Assembly: GCA_025175895.1 (NCBI GenBank)
Contig: CM046003.1
Span: forward strand, 25,875,245 to 25,939,244
Reading direction: 5' to 3'
From: Wurfbainia villosa
Lineage: Eukaryota; Streptophyta; Magnoliopsida; Zingiberales; Zingiberaceae
DNA: 64,000 nt
The first letter of the stretch is position 1, and the number at the start of each line of letters is the position of its first letter. Shown here piece by piece: positions 45,390 through 56,863 of this stretch. Made by a program: the position numbers and the translations under genes. Below the pieces are notes generated by a model, which worked only from the letters and a program-made list of their open reading frames with translations, had not been told where the DNA came from and searched no databases.

Positions 45390-47089
45390 CTATTAATGCA
45401 CCACCTCCTCGTAGATCTAGTAGGACATGTAGGATTCCTAAGAGATATGGATTTCTCATAAGTGAATCTAATGATGTGTTTCTCATAGATGATATGGAAT
45501 CCACTAGTTATGAAGAGAGACTGAATAGTTGAGCGGAGGATAGATGACTACTAGCCATGAAATTAGAAATGGATTCCATGTATGAAAACCAAGTTTGGAA
45601 CTTGGTAGACCCACCCAAAGGCATAACGCCTATAGGGTGCAAGTGGGTTTTCAAGAAGAAAACTGACATGGATGGTAATATTATCAACTATAAAGCTAGA
45701 TTAGTGGCAAAAGGATATCGTCAAAGACAAGGTGTTGACTATGACGAAACCTTTTCACCAGGAGCTATGCTTAAATCCATTCAGGAACTCCTAGCCATAG
45801 TGACTCATTTTGATTATGAGACATGGCAGATGGATGTAAAAATAGTTTTCCTTAACGGAAACCTATCTGAGGATGTATATATGATACAACCTGAGGGTTT
45901 CACATCCTTTGACAAAAACAAAGAATGCAAGCTTCAACGCTCCATTTATGGATTCAAGCAAACATCCAGGAGTTGGAATATCCATTTTGATGAGGCAATC
46001 AAATAGTTTAATTTCTCATAAAATCCTGAGGAGCCATGTGTATAAGAAGGTTAGTGGGAGTGCAGTCATGTTCCTAGTATTGTATGTTGATGACATATTA
46101 ATTATAGGAAACGATATTCTTGTTTTGCAAACAGTCAAGGTCTAGTTGTCCAAAATGTTCTCCATGAAAGACATGGGAGAAGCAACTTATATTTTGGGGA
46201 TTAAGATCTATAGAGATAGATCGATTCGGTTGCTTGGTCTTTCACAGTCTATATTCATAGACAAAGTGCTAAAACGATTTAGCATGGAAGTATCAAAGAA
46301 AGGTTTTATTCCCATGAGGCATGGGATTCACCTTTCGAAGTCTATGTGCCCGTACACTGAAGATGAGAGGATTCACATGAGTCAAATCCCATATACATCA
46401 GCTATAGGATCGATCATGTATGTTATGTTATGTATGAGGTCCAATGTATCATACACTTTGAGTGTTACGAGTAGATACCAGTCGGATCATGGAATGGACC
46501 ATTGGGTGGTTGTCAAGACAATCCTTTAATACTTGAGAAGGACTAAGGATTTGTTCTTGGTATATAGAGGAAGTGATATGGTAGTAAGTGAGTATACTGA
46601 TGACAACTTCCAGACAGATAAGGATGATTCCAAATCTTAATCTAGATACATATTCCTCTTGAATGGAGGTGTGGTGAGTTGGAAGAATTCTAAGCAAGAC
46701 ACCATTGCTGATTCTACTATGGAGGCAGAGTACATTGAAACTTCTGAAGCAACAAAAGAGGCGATCTGGATCAAGAAGTTCATTACTGAACTTGGAGTAG
46801 TTTCGAGCATTATTGAAGCATTATCGATTTATTACGACAACAATGACACTATTGCATAGGCGAATGAACCACGTTCTCATCAGCGATTCAAGCACGTACT
46901 ATGCTATTACCATATGATCAGAGTGATCACTAGTAGAAGAGATGTACAAATAGAGAAAGTTCCCACTGATAAGAATCTAGCAGATCCCTTGACAAAGCCT
47001 CTTCCCAAGAAAAGTTCGAGAGGCATATTGAGGCCTATGGTATTGATACAAAGGTGATTGACTGTAGGGAAAGTGGAAGTTTGATGTAA
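45390..47089 (+). pseudogene. pol: RT and RNase H of element I, copy 2
   Basis: Same domains as copy 1, with LYVDDILIIGND near 46080 and the same in-frame stops. The stretch 46146-46529 is open from SKMFSMKDMGEATYILG to the IL* stop, without the one-base loss of copy 1. One RT residue differs (FSPGAML here against FSPVAML in copies 1 and 3). Confidence 0.88.
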
Positions 47090-47737
47090 TTAAGAGGTGT
47101 CCTAAGGCAATCGCCTTAGAAGTTATTAATAAAATTAACTATTATACATTATCTATGTATTTGATTGGAATTTAAACTCATTTACTGAAGTCCACAATAC
47201 GATGCATAACATGAGAGAAATTGTGATTGGATCATAATTAGTGGGTATCTCATCATGTGTAAATATGCAAGTATTGAAACTATCCCTAGTCGATGAATTG
47301 ATGAGATTGGACATCATCAATTCTGTGAGACTAGCACATGTTATACTCCTTGGTTTAACCAAGCATTCGGTACTCACTGAATGGAAGAATAGGGATGCTG
47401 AGAGAGAACATGTAGATGCTTGTTATAGTAACTAGTTCATTGGAGTGACCTGCTATGAGACTTCATATGGTTTTATATGTCGTTGAAGATCTCATTGCAG
47501 CTTGAGTGCGAGCTTCCTTAGACTTGAGGTATTCAAGTCACCTTGATCATGGCGCCTTAAACTTTGACTTATTCATAGCCATCTAAGTAGGTGTAACTCG
47601 GGGATGATTGGATATGAGCCAAAGTGATCGAAGGTGTTTGAATAGCCCACAGAGGATTCACCACTCCTGATAAAGGAGATGTATATCCTAGGCCTCTTAT
47701 CAGGATTGTTACTCAGAAGTCTCTGGCCAGAGCAAAC
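47082..47737 (+). repeat. start of the 3' LTR of element I, copy 2
   Basis: Matches 42024-42673 closely. The end CTCTGGCCAGAGCAAAC is complete here, while copy 1 has a changed end (GTCTCGCGAGCAAAC). Confidence 0.8.
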
Positions 47738-49262
47738 TGTTGGGATGTATACTGAAAAGTCTATCTTTTGTTTGAACATCTTTATTTTTGAAATAAGAAT
47801 CACATGATCATTGTGTACATTTTATAGTTATGCATATTGTCTAATACATTACATTGTAGATAACATGGTGTGTAGTGTCACACGATAGATCATGTTATCG
47901 GTCCATTATAAAGTATAAGCAAAGGCTCACAACCAAGATGGTTATGGACAAACCATTGGAATGGTTGTAGTGTGATTTGATATTGGTTTGTCTTGACCAT
48001 AGAATCACACTAGTGCACTTTGTGTGTATTGAGCAATACCAACTTAGAGGTGATTCGATTTATTGATGACTACATAATCGAATCGGACCTCAGATATTAT
48101 ATTGTACATGCTCTTAATCCCGATATAATAACGGGCACATATACTTAGTATTCATTTCTTTGATTTATCAATGGGAGAGATTTATAGAGTAAATCGATAG
48201 GCTTGGTAAGTTGGGAAATGATATTATTTACATGGTGTGTCGTTGATTATAGGAGGAAACCCTGTCCTATATATTAGGATGATGATGTCTCCTTGAGGAG
48301 CTCATAAGGATCATCATGTAAACCCTGCAGGTGGACTTGGTCCGGTATGATGATAAGATTGAGTGGTACTACTCATGGAGTTAGATGTTGATTAATTAAT
48401 TGTCAGTAAATTAATTAATTGACGGACATTCGAGATCATAAACACGGGGAGACAAATGTACAAATAATATATGGAGCTCATATTAACATATGGGGGTTGG
48501 TGAGGTAGATCAATGATAATCCTCTAGTGGAATGGATTATCATTTATGGATCGGACTTTATGTGGGCTTGATCCATTGGGTGGCCAAGATCCAACTCCTC
48601 CTCATGGTTCCTATTGTAGCCTATTAAAATCTCATGGAGCCTAGATCCAATGATGGAAAACAAAGGTTGAGATTAAATCTCTTGAGGAGGTTAAATCTCT
48701 AGATCACGTGGTTGAGATTAAATCTCTAGATGATGGTTGAGATTAAAAGAGACACCTAACTCTATAAATATGGGCTTAAGGCTTGGGCGTGGGAATCAAT
48801 TGAGAGAGGTTAGGGTTTTTCTTCTTTGGCTTGGGTGGCAAGGAAAAAGTGGGTGGCTAGGGTTTTAGGAGGTGTATTGGGTGGCCACAAATAAGGAAGG
48901 TTTTCTTCTTCCTTAGGAGTTGCCAGCGCCCTTCCTTGTCCTCTCTACCTTGGTCGGCGCTAAACCTATTCCTCTTCTTCTCCTTGGCCGGTTGAAACAC
49001 GGGCTAGGGTTGTTCCTTGGAGCTCTTGGCCGACACCTACATCTCCTTGTTCTTCTTCTTGGCCAGCGGCAAGAACCAAGTTTGGAGCTTGGTGGTTGGT
49101 TAAGGGATGGGGAAGAGTTTTGTTTCATATTCTTCCTTTTGTTTGGAGCGAGCAAAGAAAGGAAGATTGGTGATCTAGGAGGCTTCGACTTTTGGAAGAT
49201 CGTCGCCCACACGACGTCCAAAAGGAGGAAGGACATACGATAGAAGATTGAGAGGTATAATG
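47738..49262 (+). repeat. G-family LTR, copy 3, left part
   Basis: Starts TGTTGGGATGTATACTGAAAAG after GAGCAAAC. The 27-bp repeats (from 48641) are partly deleted; TATAAATA is at 48773-48780. It is cut by K at the duplicated TAATG (49258-49262) and resumes at 58159. Confidence 0.82.
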
Positions 49263-50557
49263 TGTTGGATCGAAAGTGTCGCTAGAGGGGGGGGTGAATA
49301 GCGATACGGTGTCGTTAAAAACTTTTGCAATAAGTAAAAAGCAAGTAGAGAATGCACAGCGGAAATATAAAGTAGACAAGATATTTTTACGTGGTTCACA
49401 ATCTTTCGATTGCTAATCCACGGCCCTAGTGATCCTTGATCACGTCACGAGAGCAATTCACTAAAACCACTCCTCCTCGTTGGAGGTAGACAACGATTAC
49501 AAAAAAGAAATCAAGGCAAAGGACACTCCCCTTTCCTTGTTACGATTAAAGCACAAAGACAATTTAAAGAAGTAGAACTTAAATAAATATACCGACAACT
49601 CTTATAAGTAGAAGATGTAGCTTTCGTTGTCGGCGGCACTTCGTCGTAGCAAATGTGAGTAGTAGTAGCGGCGTTACGACGGCGTGTTGAGAGCTCTTGA
49701 ATACTTGTTTTTGCTTGGAGTGAACATGTCTATTTATGGATATTGATCTATGAATTTAGACATAGGTAGTGTCCAAGGTGAGGTTCTTATCCCAACTCAA
49801 GGATGAGGTGTTTCATCCAACCACCTTGTGCCACCTCCAACCTCCTTGGGCGCCAACTTGAGGATGAGGTGTTTCATCCAACCACCTTGTGCCACCTCCA
49901 ACCTTCTTGTGCGCCAACTCAAGGATGAGGTGTTTCATCCAACCACCTTGTGCCACCTCCAACCTCCTTGGGCGCCAACTTGTTGGAGCCATTCAACTTG
50001 TGCCACATCATGGGAGCCAACCATCTTGTGCCAACTCACCTTATTTTGGGCGTCCACCACAAGGAAGCTTGGTGATGGTTTGGATGTCCACCTTGATGCC
50101 ACATCACCCTTTGTACCAAAACACGAGTCAAGTCCAAATTCACCCCTTGAAATTGAGCTCTTCTCGAGAATTTGGAACTTGACTAGCAGTTATTGTAGTC
50201 AAAGGGTTTTGGAAGATACAAGTTAGCTTAAAATATAAAAATCGATGGTTCTAACCATCTGATCTCGACCTAGACCTTCCATTGGAGGTATTGGGTCGGA
50301 TCTACGCTTAACGACCTTGCCGGCTTTCACACGAGCTTACCTTGTAGCCTCGCTTCCGGTCTTCACCCAGTACCTCGGCTTCCTCGAAGTCCCTCGGCGT
50401 TGCGACCACCTCGGTTCCCGGGTGTCATGAACCTTCCGCTCAACTTTAGCATTTACGCACATAATTGAGCTCGTAAGATAACAAATATACCCTTAACTAT
50501 TGAGCCTTTTGCCATAATCAAAATACCGGTTCGACTTTGGTGCCCACTGCACCAACA
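49263..50557 (-). repeat. 3' LTR of element K
   Basis: TGTTGGATCGAAAGTG...GCACCAACA, 1295 bp. U5 word CTAGAGGGGGG then GTGAATAGCGAT near 49283. TATA-like CCATAAATAG on the minus strand at 49739-49730. Confidence 0.92.
49793..49975. repeat. three 61-bp tandem repeats in the K LTR
   Basis: Units 49793-49853, 49854-49914 and 49915-49975 (CAACTCAAGGATGAGGTG...). The 5' LTR has the same three at 57379, 57440 and 57501. On the minus strand they lie upstream of the TATA-like box, so an enhancer role is possible. Confidence 0.85.
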
Positions 50558-50571
50558 ATCTCCCCCTTTTT
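50558..50571 (-). other. polypurine tract of element K
   Basis: The minus strand reads AAAAAGGGGGAGAT just before the 3' LTR, identical to that of D. Confidence 0.9.
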
Positions 50572-50623
50572 GATTCATGGCAAACCGACACAAAAGTTAA
50601 GGAAAAATTAAGCATAACAGTAA

Positions 50624-51055
50624 GCTAGCATAATGATTAAGCATGAATGAGCTAGCATAAAGATTAAATATGAATGAGCTAGCATAATGATTAAGCATGA
50701 ATGAGCTAGCATAAAGATTAAATATGAATGAGCTAGCATAAAGATTAAATATGAATGAGCTAGCATAATGATTAAGCATGAATGAGCTAGCATAAAGATT
50801 AAATATGAATGAGCTAGCATAATGATTAAGCATGAATGAGCTAGCATAAAGATTAAATATGAATGAGCTAGCATAAAGATTAAATATGAATGAGCTAGCA
50901 TAATGATTAAGCATGAATGAGCTAGCATAAAGATTAAATATGAATGAGCTAGCATAAAGATTAAATATGAATGAGCTAGCATAATGATTAAATATGAATG
51001 AGCTAGCATAAAGATTAAATATGAATGAGCTAGCATAAAGATTAAATATGAGTGA
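50624..51055. repeat. 27-bp minisatellite, 16 units with two main variants
   Basis: Units begin GCTAGCATAA and recur every 27 bp exactly from 50624 to 51029. Variant a has TGATTAAGC, variant b has AGATTAAAT, and one unit is mixed (c). The order is a b a b b a b a b b a b b c b b. Because 27 is a multiple of three, two minus-strand frames stay open as 9-residue repeats (MLAHSYLIF type); there is no sign that this is a protein gene. Confidence 0.9.
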
Positions 51056-51679
51056 GAAAAATTATTGTTTCAAGTTCTCCCCTTTGAGGTAACCTCCCCC
51101 TTGACCGAAGGTGAGTTCTTGAAAAATAATTTTACTCCCCTTAATAGTTGCTTAAGTAAGCGGAATTACTTAATATAAAGGTAATAATTTTGTTTACTTT
51201 CTTCCTTACTTTTGTGACTTTCTCCCCTTTTGCCTTAACTCAAAAGTTTGTAAATATATTTTAGGGTTTGTAAGTCCAAGCAAGTTCCCAATATAAATAT
51301 ATATATTTTTTTAAAATAATAATAAGCTTGAAAATATGTTCATCTAAAATGTACAACTCGGTTGGACTTGATTGATATAGAATGATCAATAAGTCTTGAA
51401 GGAGTTGATTAATTTAAATAATTATACTCCATGGTTCATGTCGATGCTTTGAATCTACATATCGGAACGAGTAAGGTCCTAACATCTCACGCCGTCTCGT
51501 GGCTAAGTACACAAACACATTAGTCCTATGTGTTGTGAGATGTGTTGGCTCCTTAAATCTATAGGTATATGATTTCTAAGGTAAGACTTAGGCTAATTTC
51601 ATAAAAGAAGCAAAAGTAGAGTACATATATAGAAAAATTTAAATCCTACTCTATTACGCACATACCTAACTTTCGTCTT
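51056..51679 (-). other. 3' untranslated region of element K
   Basis: No supported frame. It is related to the D tail (for example the ATCTCACGCC and ACACATTAGTCCTATGTG words near 51484-51535 match 23130-23200 of D in reverse). Confidence 0.6.
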
Positions 51680-54660
51680 AATAAACTAAATTAGACGGGT
51701 AGTGGTTTGGTGAAGATGTCCGCTAGGTTTGATTTGGACTCAACATACTCTAGTTGTATAGTTCCATTAGTTACATGTTCCTAATGAAGTGGTGTTTAAC
51801 TTCTATATGTTTTGTCCTAGAATGACATATTGGATTTTTAGTTAAGTTAATTGAACTAATGTTATCTATGTAGGTTTTAATGTTGTTAAAGATTAAGCTA
51901 AAGTCTTGGAGAGTGTGCTTCATCCACAGATTTGAGAGACACACTCACCCATCGCATAGCGTATTGCCGGTGGTAGATAAGGCAGCGCAATCTTTGCTTC
52001 CCTCGCACCAACTTACTAGACTCGGTAGGGATTTGACAACAACCACTCGTGCTCTTTCTATCGAGTTTACTCGGCATAGTCGGGTCAGATGGCCGATTAG
52101 ATTAAACTCGGTAGATCTAGGGTACCAAATACCTACGTTTAGCGTGCCCTTTAGATATCTAAGGATACGCTTGACTAGGGTTAGGTGAGACTCCTTGGCA
52201 CAGGTTTGTAACCTTGCGCACATACTTACTGCGAATAAAATGTCGGGTCGGCTCGCGGTTAAGTATAGGAGACTTCCTATTGCGCTCCTATAGTATTTTA
52301 GGTCAACGGGTTTTCCTTCTACATCTTCGTTTATATTAACATTAGTTGCCATAGGTGTATTGATTATTTTAGCATCTTGCATTCCAAATCGATTTATTAA
52401 GTCCTTAGTATATTTTTGTTGATGTAAATATATTCCATCTTTAGTTTGTTTAATTTGTAAACCTAAGAAGAAACTTAACTCTCCTACTAAATTCATTTCA
52501 AATTCACTTTCCATAAGTGAGATGAATTCGTTTAGTAGGATCGAGTTGGTAGTTCCAAAAATTATATCATCTACATAGATTTGGGCTATAAAGATTTCTT
52601 TTCCTACGGTTTTTACGAATAAGGTTGGGTCGACTAAACCTTGGTTGAATCCTTTGGACTTAAGATAGATCGAAAGCCTTTCGTACCAAGCTCTTGGGGC
52701 TTGTTTGAGTCCATATAGGGCTTTCTTAAGTCTAAGGACATGGTCAGGTTTATCTAGATTTTCGAATCAGGAGGTTGGTAGCGTAAACTTCTTCCTTAAT
52801 GTATCCATTCAAAAATGCTGACTTGACATCCATTTGAAACAATTTAAAACCTCGATGTGCGGCATATGCTAACAACATTCGGATGGACTCTAGTAAGCTC
52901 ACGAGGCGTAGGTCTCATCGTAATCTAAACCTTCGACTTGACTAAACCCTTTTGCGACTAACCTGGCTTTATTTCTAACTACTTCACCTTTATCATCAAG
53001 TTTATTTCGAAATACCCACCTTGTTCCAATAATTGATTTTTCTTTAGGTGGTGGTACTAATTCCCAGACTTCATTTCTAGTGAATTGAGCTAGCTCTTCT
53101 TGCATAGCAATAATCCAGTCGGGATCAAGAAGTGCTTGTTCAATAGTTTTGGGTTCGATTTTGGAAATTAACGAGATTTGACTAATGTTTCGGTATGAAG
53201 CTCTAGTTCGAACCCCTAAATTTGGATCACCTATAACTTGATTGATAGGATGATTTGTTTGAGTCTTAGTTTGACTTGGGTTAGAGTCATCTATCACTTG
53301 GTCGATAGGATGACTTGGGTTAGGACGAGATTCAAGTTCAAGATCGAGTCGGGTTCGCTATAAGTTGATTTGCTAGTTGGTTTTGTTAAGGATTGAGCGG
53401 GTTCGTGTCCTTCGTCGAAAACTATATTAATGGTTTCTTCGACTCTAAGAGTGTCGTGATTGTATACCTATAAGCTCTCTTGGTGGTTGAGTATCCTAGA
53501 AAGGTTCGATGGAGGTTTTGGATTTGAATTTCCCTAGGTAATCCTTAGTGTTTAAGATATGTACCTTGCATCCAAATACCTAAAGTACTTGATGTTGGTA
53601 TTTTATCGTGATAAATCTCGTCTGAGGTCTTTTGGTGCCTCTTTACCATAAGGATCCTATTTTGGACATAGCAAGCCGTACTAACGGCCTCGCCCAAAAT
53701 CTATCGGGTAGGTTATACTCGTTTAACATTGTCCTAAGCGGCTTCTTGTAGGGTTCTATTTTTCCGTTCGACTAACCCATTTTGTTGTGGGGTTCTAGGA
53801 CATGAAAACTCATGGTGGTATCCGTTTAGGTTCACAATCTGTAAACACTGTGGTTTTGAATTCACCACCATGATCGCTTCTAAGTCTTTTAATCTTAAGG
53901 TTCTTTTGATTTCGATTAACCTACAAAGATTGATTAGTTGGTCTAGGGTATCATTTTTATGTTTGATAAACCTAACCCAAGTAAATCTAGAATAGTCGTC
54001 AATTATGACTAAGCAAAATTGACTACCATTGAGTGACTTAGCTCCATGTGAATCAAATAGATCCATGTGTAGGAGCTCAAGAACACTTTTGGTTCGTTCT
54101 TGATTAGTTAATTGATGTTGTGTCCTAGATTGTTTACCTTGTTGACAAGCATTACATATTTTATTATCCAAGTTGTTTAGTTTAGGCAAACCTATATAAG
54201 CCACTCGACTCATCTTGTGGGAGTCTTGGGTGCAGTGTCCGAGTCTTGGTGCCATAACCAAGATTCCTCTTCGTGTCATAAGACACTTGGTTGAGGAGTT
54301 AGGTAAATTTATTGTGTAGATGTTGCTACTCCTAGTTCCTTTAAGTATTATTTTAGATGTTGCATTTATTTTGATTACGCATTCATTTTCTAGAAATATG
54401 ACCTTATAATTGTTATCACACAATTGGCTTACACTAAGTAAATTATATTGAAAGTTTTCTACTAATAAGACATTTTGAATTGTAAAGTTAGAGTTGAGCT
54501 CAATATCACACGATCCGATGATTTTGAGCTTGCGTTATTCGAAGGCTCGATCCTTGTCGTTTGAATCGTAACCGAAAATTTGAGTTGATCCCGGTCATGT
54601 GGGAGCAACCAGCATCAACATCCATTGATCCTACACATAAGGTAGTTGGATCGGATATTG
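51680..54660 (-). pseudogene. pol: protease, integrase, RT and RNase H of element K
   Basis: Protease remnant AGCSHMTG near 54600. Pre-integrase and integrase in 53734-54423: NKICNACQQGKQ, LLHMDLFDSHGAK, IIDDYSRFTW, a damaged second-acid region (D has RTDCGGEF), and QQNGLVERKNRTLQEA for the third acid. After breaks near 53350-53700, RT starts at about 53300 (WVFRNKLDDKGEVVRNKARL), breaks near 52900 and 52760, has YIDDIIFG near 52565, and 51945-52514 runs through LSFFLGLQIKQTKDG into RNase H. A KPLPV stop lies near 51685. Same family as the D pol; not functional. Confidence 0.87.
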
Positions 54661-55105
54661 GAATTACTAAAGGGTTGTTTGTAAGTTTTAAACCTAAATC
54701 ATCTCACCAATATCTACATGATCAAAACATGTTATTCCTATGTGTTATTGTGAGATGACTTTCAATATTACTTGATTAATTTTAATGAATTTAAATTAAC
54801 CAACATTAGGTTAGATTCGGATTTAGTCTAAGCTCATCAAGTAATCTTTTCAAGAGATTAGCTTCAAGGTCGTGGCGAGGCACAGAGGCCTTCTTTGATC
54901 GGAACAACGACCACTTCCTTAGACAAAGCTAATTTCAAGAAATTGATAACTCGACTTACTTGAGACTACATCTTGGTCTAACTAGTTATTTTTGAAAAGA
55001 GGCTCCCCGAGGCTCAATCTTTTCGTAGGATTTTAGTTGATTTATTTTTGAAAAGAGGCTCCCCGAGGCTCAATCTTTTCGCAGGATTTTAGTTGGTTAT
55101 GAGTC
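54661..55105 (-). other. gag-protease spacer of element K
   Basis: Matches the D spacer (13903-14524) in parts. It includes a tandem duplication of a 56-bp piece (54987-55042 and 55043-55097, TATTTTTGAAAAGAGGCTCC...). Confidence 0.6.
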
Positions 55106-56495
55106 CTATCTAACCATTCTAAAAATAAAGGAAAAACTAAGCATGCAATTTCTAAGACTTAACAAAAATACATTTTGTATTGGCTCCCCCTGGACCATTG
55201 AATCAGTGGGTCTATTCACATAGTGAATTTGGTCCTTGGGAACCCAATACATGTTAGATCCTAAAGTTGAAATCAAAGTGGTCTTAGGGACCCATGCTTG
55301 GACATTTTTCTTATGTTGGTTTACTATAGACATATATGACTTATTGGTTGTATTTGAGTTAAACCCGAGTCCAGCCTTGTTGTACACGGCCCTTTGTGAT
55401 CCAAGTAAGAGGTCAAGTCCCTTGGATCCCAAAGTGAACCTTTCCAACGTGTTCCTAAGGTCTTCGACTTGTGTTTTCAAAAGCGAGTTCTCAACTTCAA
55501 GCTTTTCAGCAGGTTGAGTCCTCCTCTTGAATCTGAGTAGTCGAAGAGGTTAGGAGACCACATGTTTGAGGAGGTTAACCTCCTCAATTAGGGTCTCGAC
55601 CTTGGACTCGGACTTAGCTAGTTTCTTATTTAAAAATTTAATTGCACCATACAAAGTATTAAGTAGCAAGACTTACCCTTAATGATTCTTTTGAACCGGA
55701 TACGGATCCGTGGCTTGTCTTGAATGGAAGCTCATCATCGGATTCGGACTCGGACTCTTCTTGGTTTTGAGTCGTGCTCGTCGGCTTGGCCATTAGAGCT
55801 TGGATATCGTCTTCTTCCTCAGGGGTGGCTTGCTTGAGGCTTCTTCTTCTTGGAACTGCAGCTAGCGAATACACTTCTCGGCACGACCACGTTAGTTTGC
55901 TCATGTAATTCAAGTTCGAAAACAATTCGTCTAACCTAATCTTAGAAAGGTCCTTGGAGACCTTGTAGGCATCGACCATGGATGCCCACAAGGTGGTCCT
56001 AGGAAGCGAGTTAAGAGAATACGATAAGGTCGCGATTCTCGACCTTTGTCCGATGGCATGGAGTTGGTTGTGATGTCTTGATCTGAGCATGTAGTTGAGT
56101 TGCGGTCTCGTTTTCCTGCATTTTCAAGTTATACAATTTATTTAAAGTAAATCTCTTTTACATACCTTCTGTGTCGGTGCCTTCGTGTAGTTCCACTAGC
56201 TTGGTCCATAAGTCCTTTGCACTAATGAAGGGCCGGCCGCGGTTGAGCTCTTCCTTGGACAACCCACATTGCAAGATTTGAGTTGCCTTGGCATCGGCTT
56301 CTACTTGTTTTCATGGAATTTGACCATTGATCGTGATTCACCATCTTCATTAGGAAGTGTGAAACCGGTTTGGATTACGATCCACATCTCGATTTGGGTT
56401 TTAAGAAAGCATTCCATCCGACCCTTCCAATAAGGAAAGTCATTACCGTTGTAAAAGCGGGTCAAGGCGATGCTAAACCCTTCGAGATGGGCCAT
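55106..56495 (-). pseudogene. gag: Gag of element K, zinc knuckle deleted
   Basis: Starts MAHLEGFSIALTRFYNG at 56495, like the D gag, and breaks near 56301. The middle is in 55659-56090 (LWASMVDAYKVSKDL). It then passes from the acidic EEEDDIQALMAK stretch directly to ESESESDDELPFKTSHG, whereas D has the knuckle CYECNRFGYIKSEC between the matching parts. The tail FTLGSKGLDLLLGSQRAVY is in 55106-55480, and IHYVNRPTDS reads through where D has a stop. Deletion of the knuckle would abolish RNA binding. Confidence 0.85.
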
Positions 56496-56850
56496 TTAAA
56501 ACAAGAAGAAGAGCAGCGAAAAGAATCTTGCAAAACACACACGGAAAGAATATTCCAAGACTTTCGTCTTGGATTAGTAATCTTGAGGAAGTAAAAAGAT
56601 ATATAAAATGTAACTTGCAAAAGAAATAAACAATCAAATCACGAATGTCGTTGAAGTTCCGGAGGACAACCTTACTCGGGATCTAACCCGAAGGACAACC
56701 TTATCCGGATCCTAAAGCCTCTAATGCAATTCTATATGTAGGAGACGATAAGCAAGTGCAATACTTATCCGAAAACAGAAATAAATAAATAAAAAATCTG
56801 TAAAAAAGAAAAACAAAGCTAGATTGGTGGTTTCACGAATCTTAGCGCCC
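56496..56850 (-). other. leader of element K
   Basis: About 355 bp between primer site and gag with no frame of note; it corresponds to 12121-12315 of D but is longer and contains a duplicated AAGGACAACCTTA word near 56665-56705. Confidence 0.6.
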
Positions 56851-56863
56851 GACTGATACCAAT
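56851..56863 (-). other. primer-binding site of element K
   Basis: The minus strand reads ATTGGTATCAGTC directly after the LTR; iMet type with the last bases changed. Confidence 0.85.

Larger units (their letters stand above)
42674..47737 (+). repeat. tandem unit 2 (uninterrupted)
   Basis: 5064 bp: G LTR 42674-44561, F half 44562-45389, pol 45390-47089, I LTR start 47082-47737. It is the only unit with no later insertion and serves as reference for the empty sites of H and K. Confidence 0.88.

Noticed and set aside
50597..51036. Two overlapping minus-strand frames (105 and 142 codons) with 9-residue repeats, looking like a small repeat protein
   Set aside because: They are the translation of a 27-bp minisatellite, which stays open in more than one frame because its length is a multiple of three; no gene signals are present.
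50624..51055. Regular direct repeats resembling a CRISPR array
   Set aside because: Units are contiguous with no spacers, and the context is a plant retrotransposon tail.
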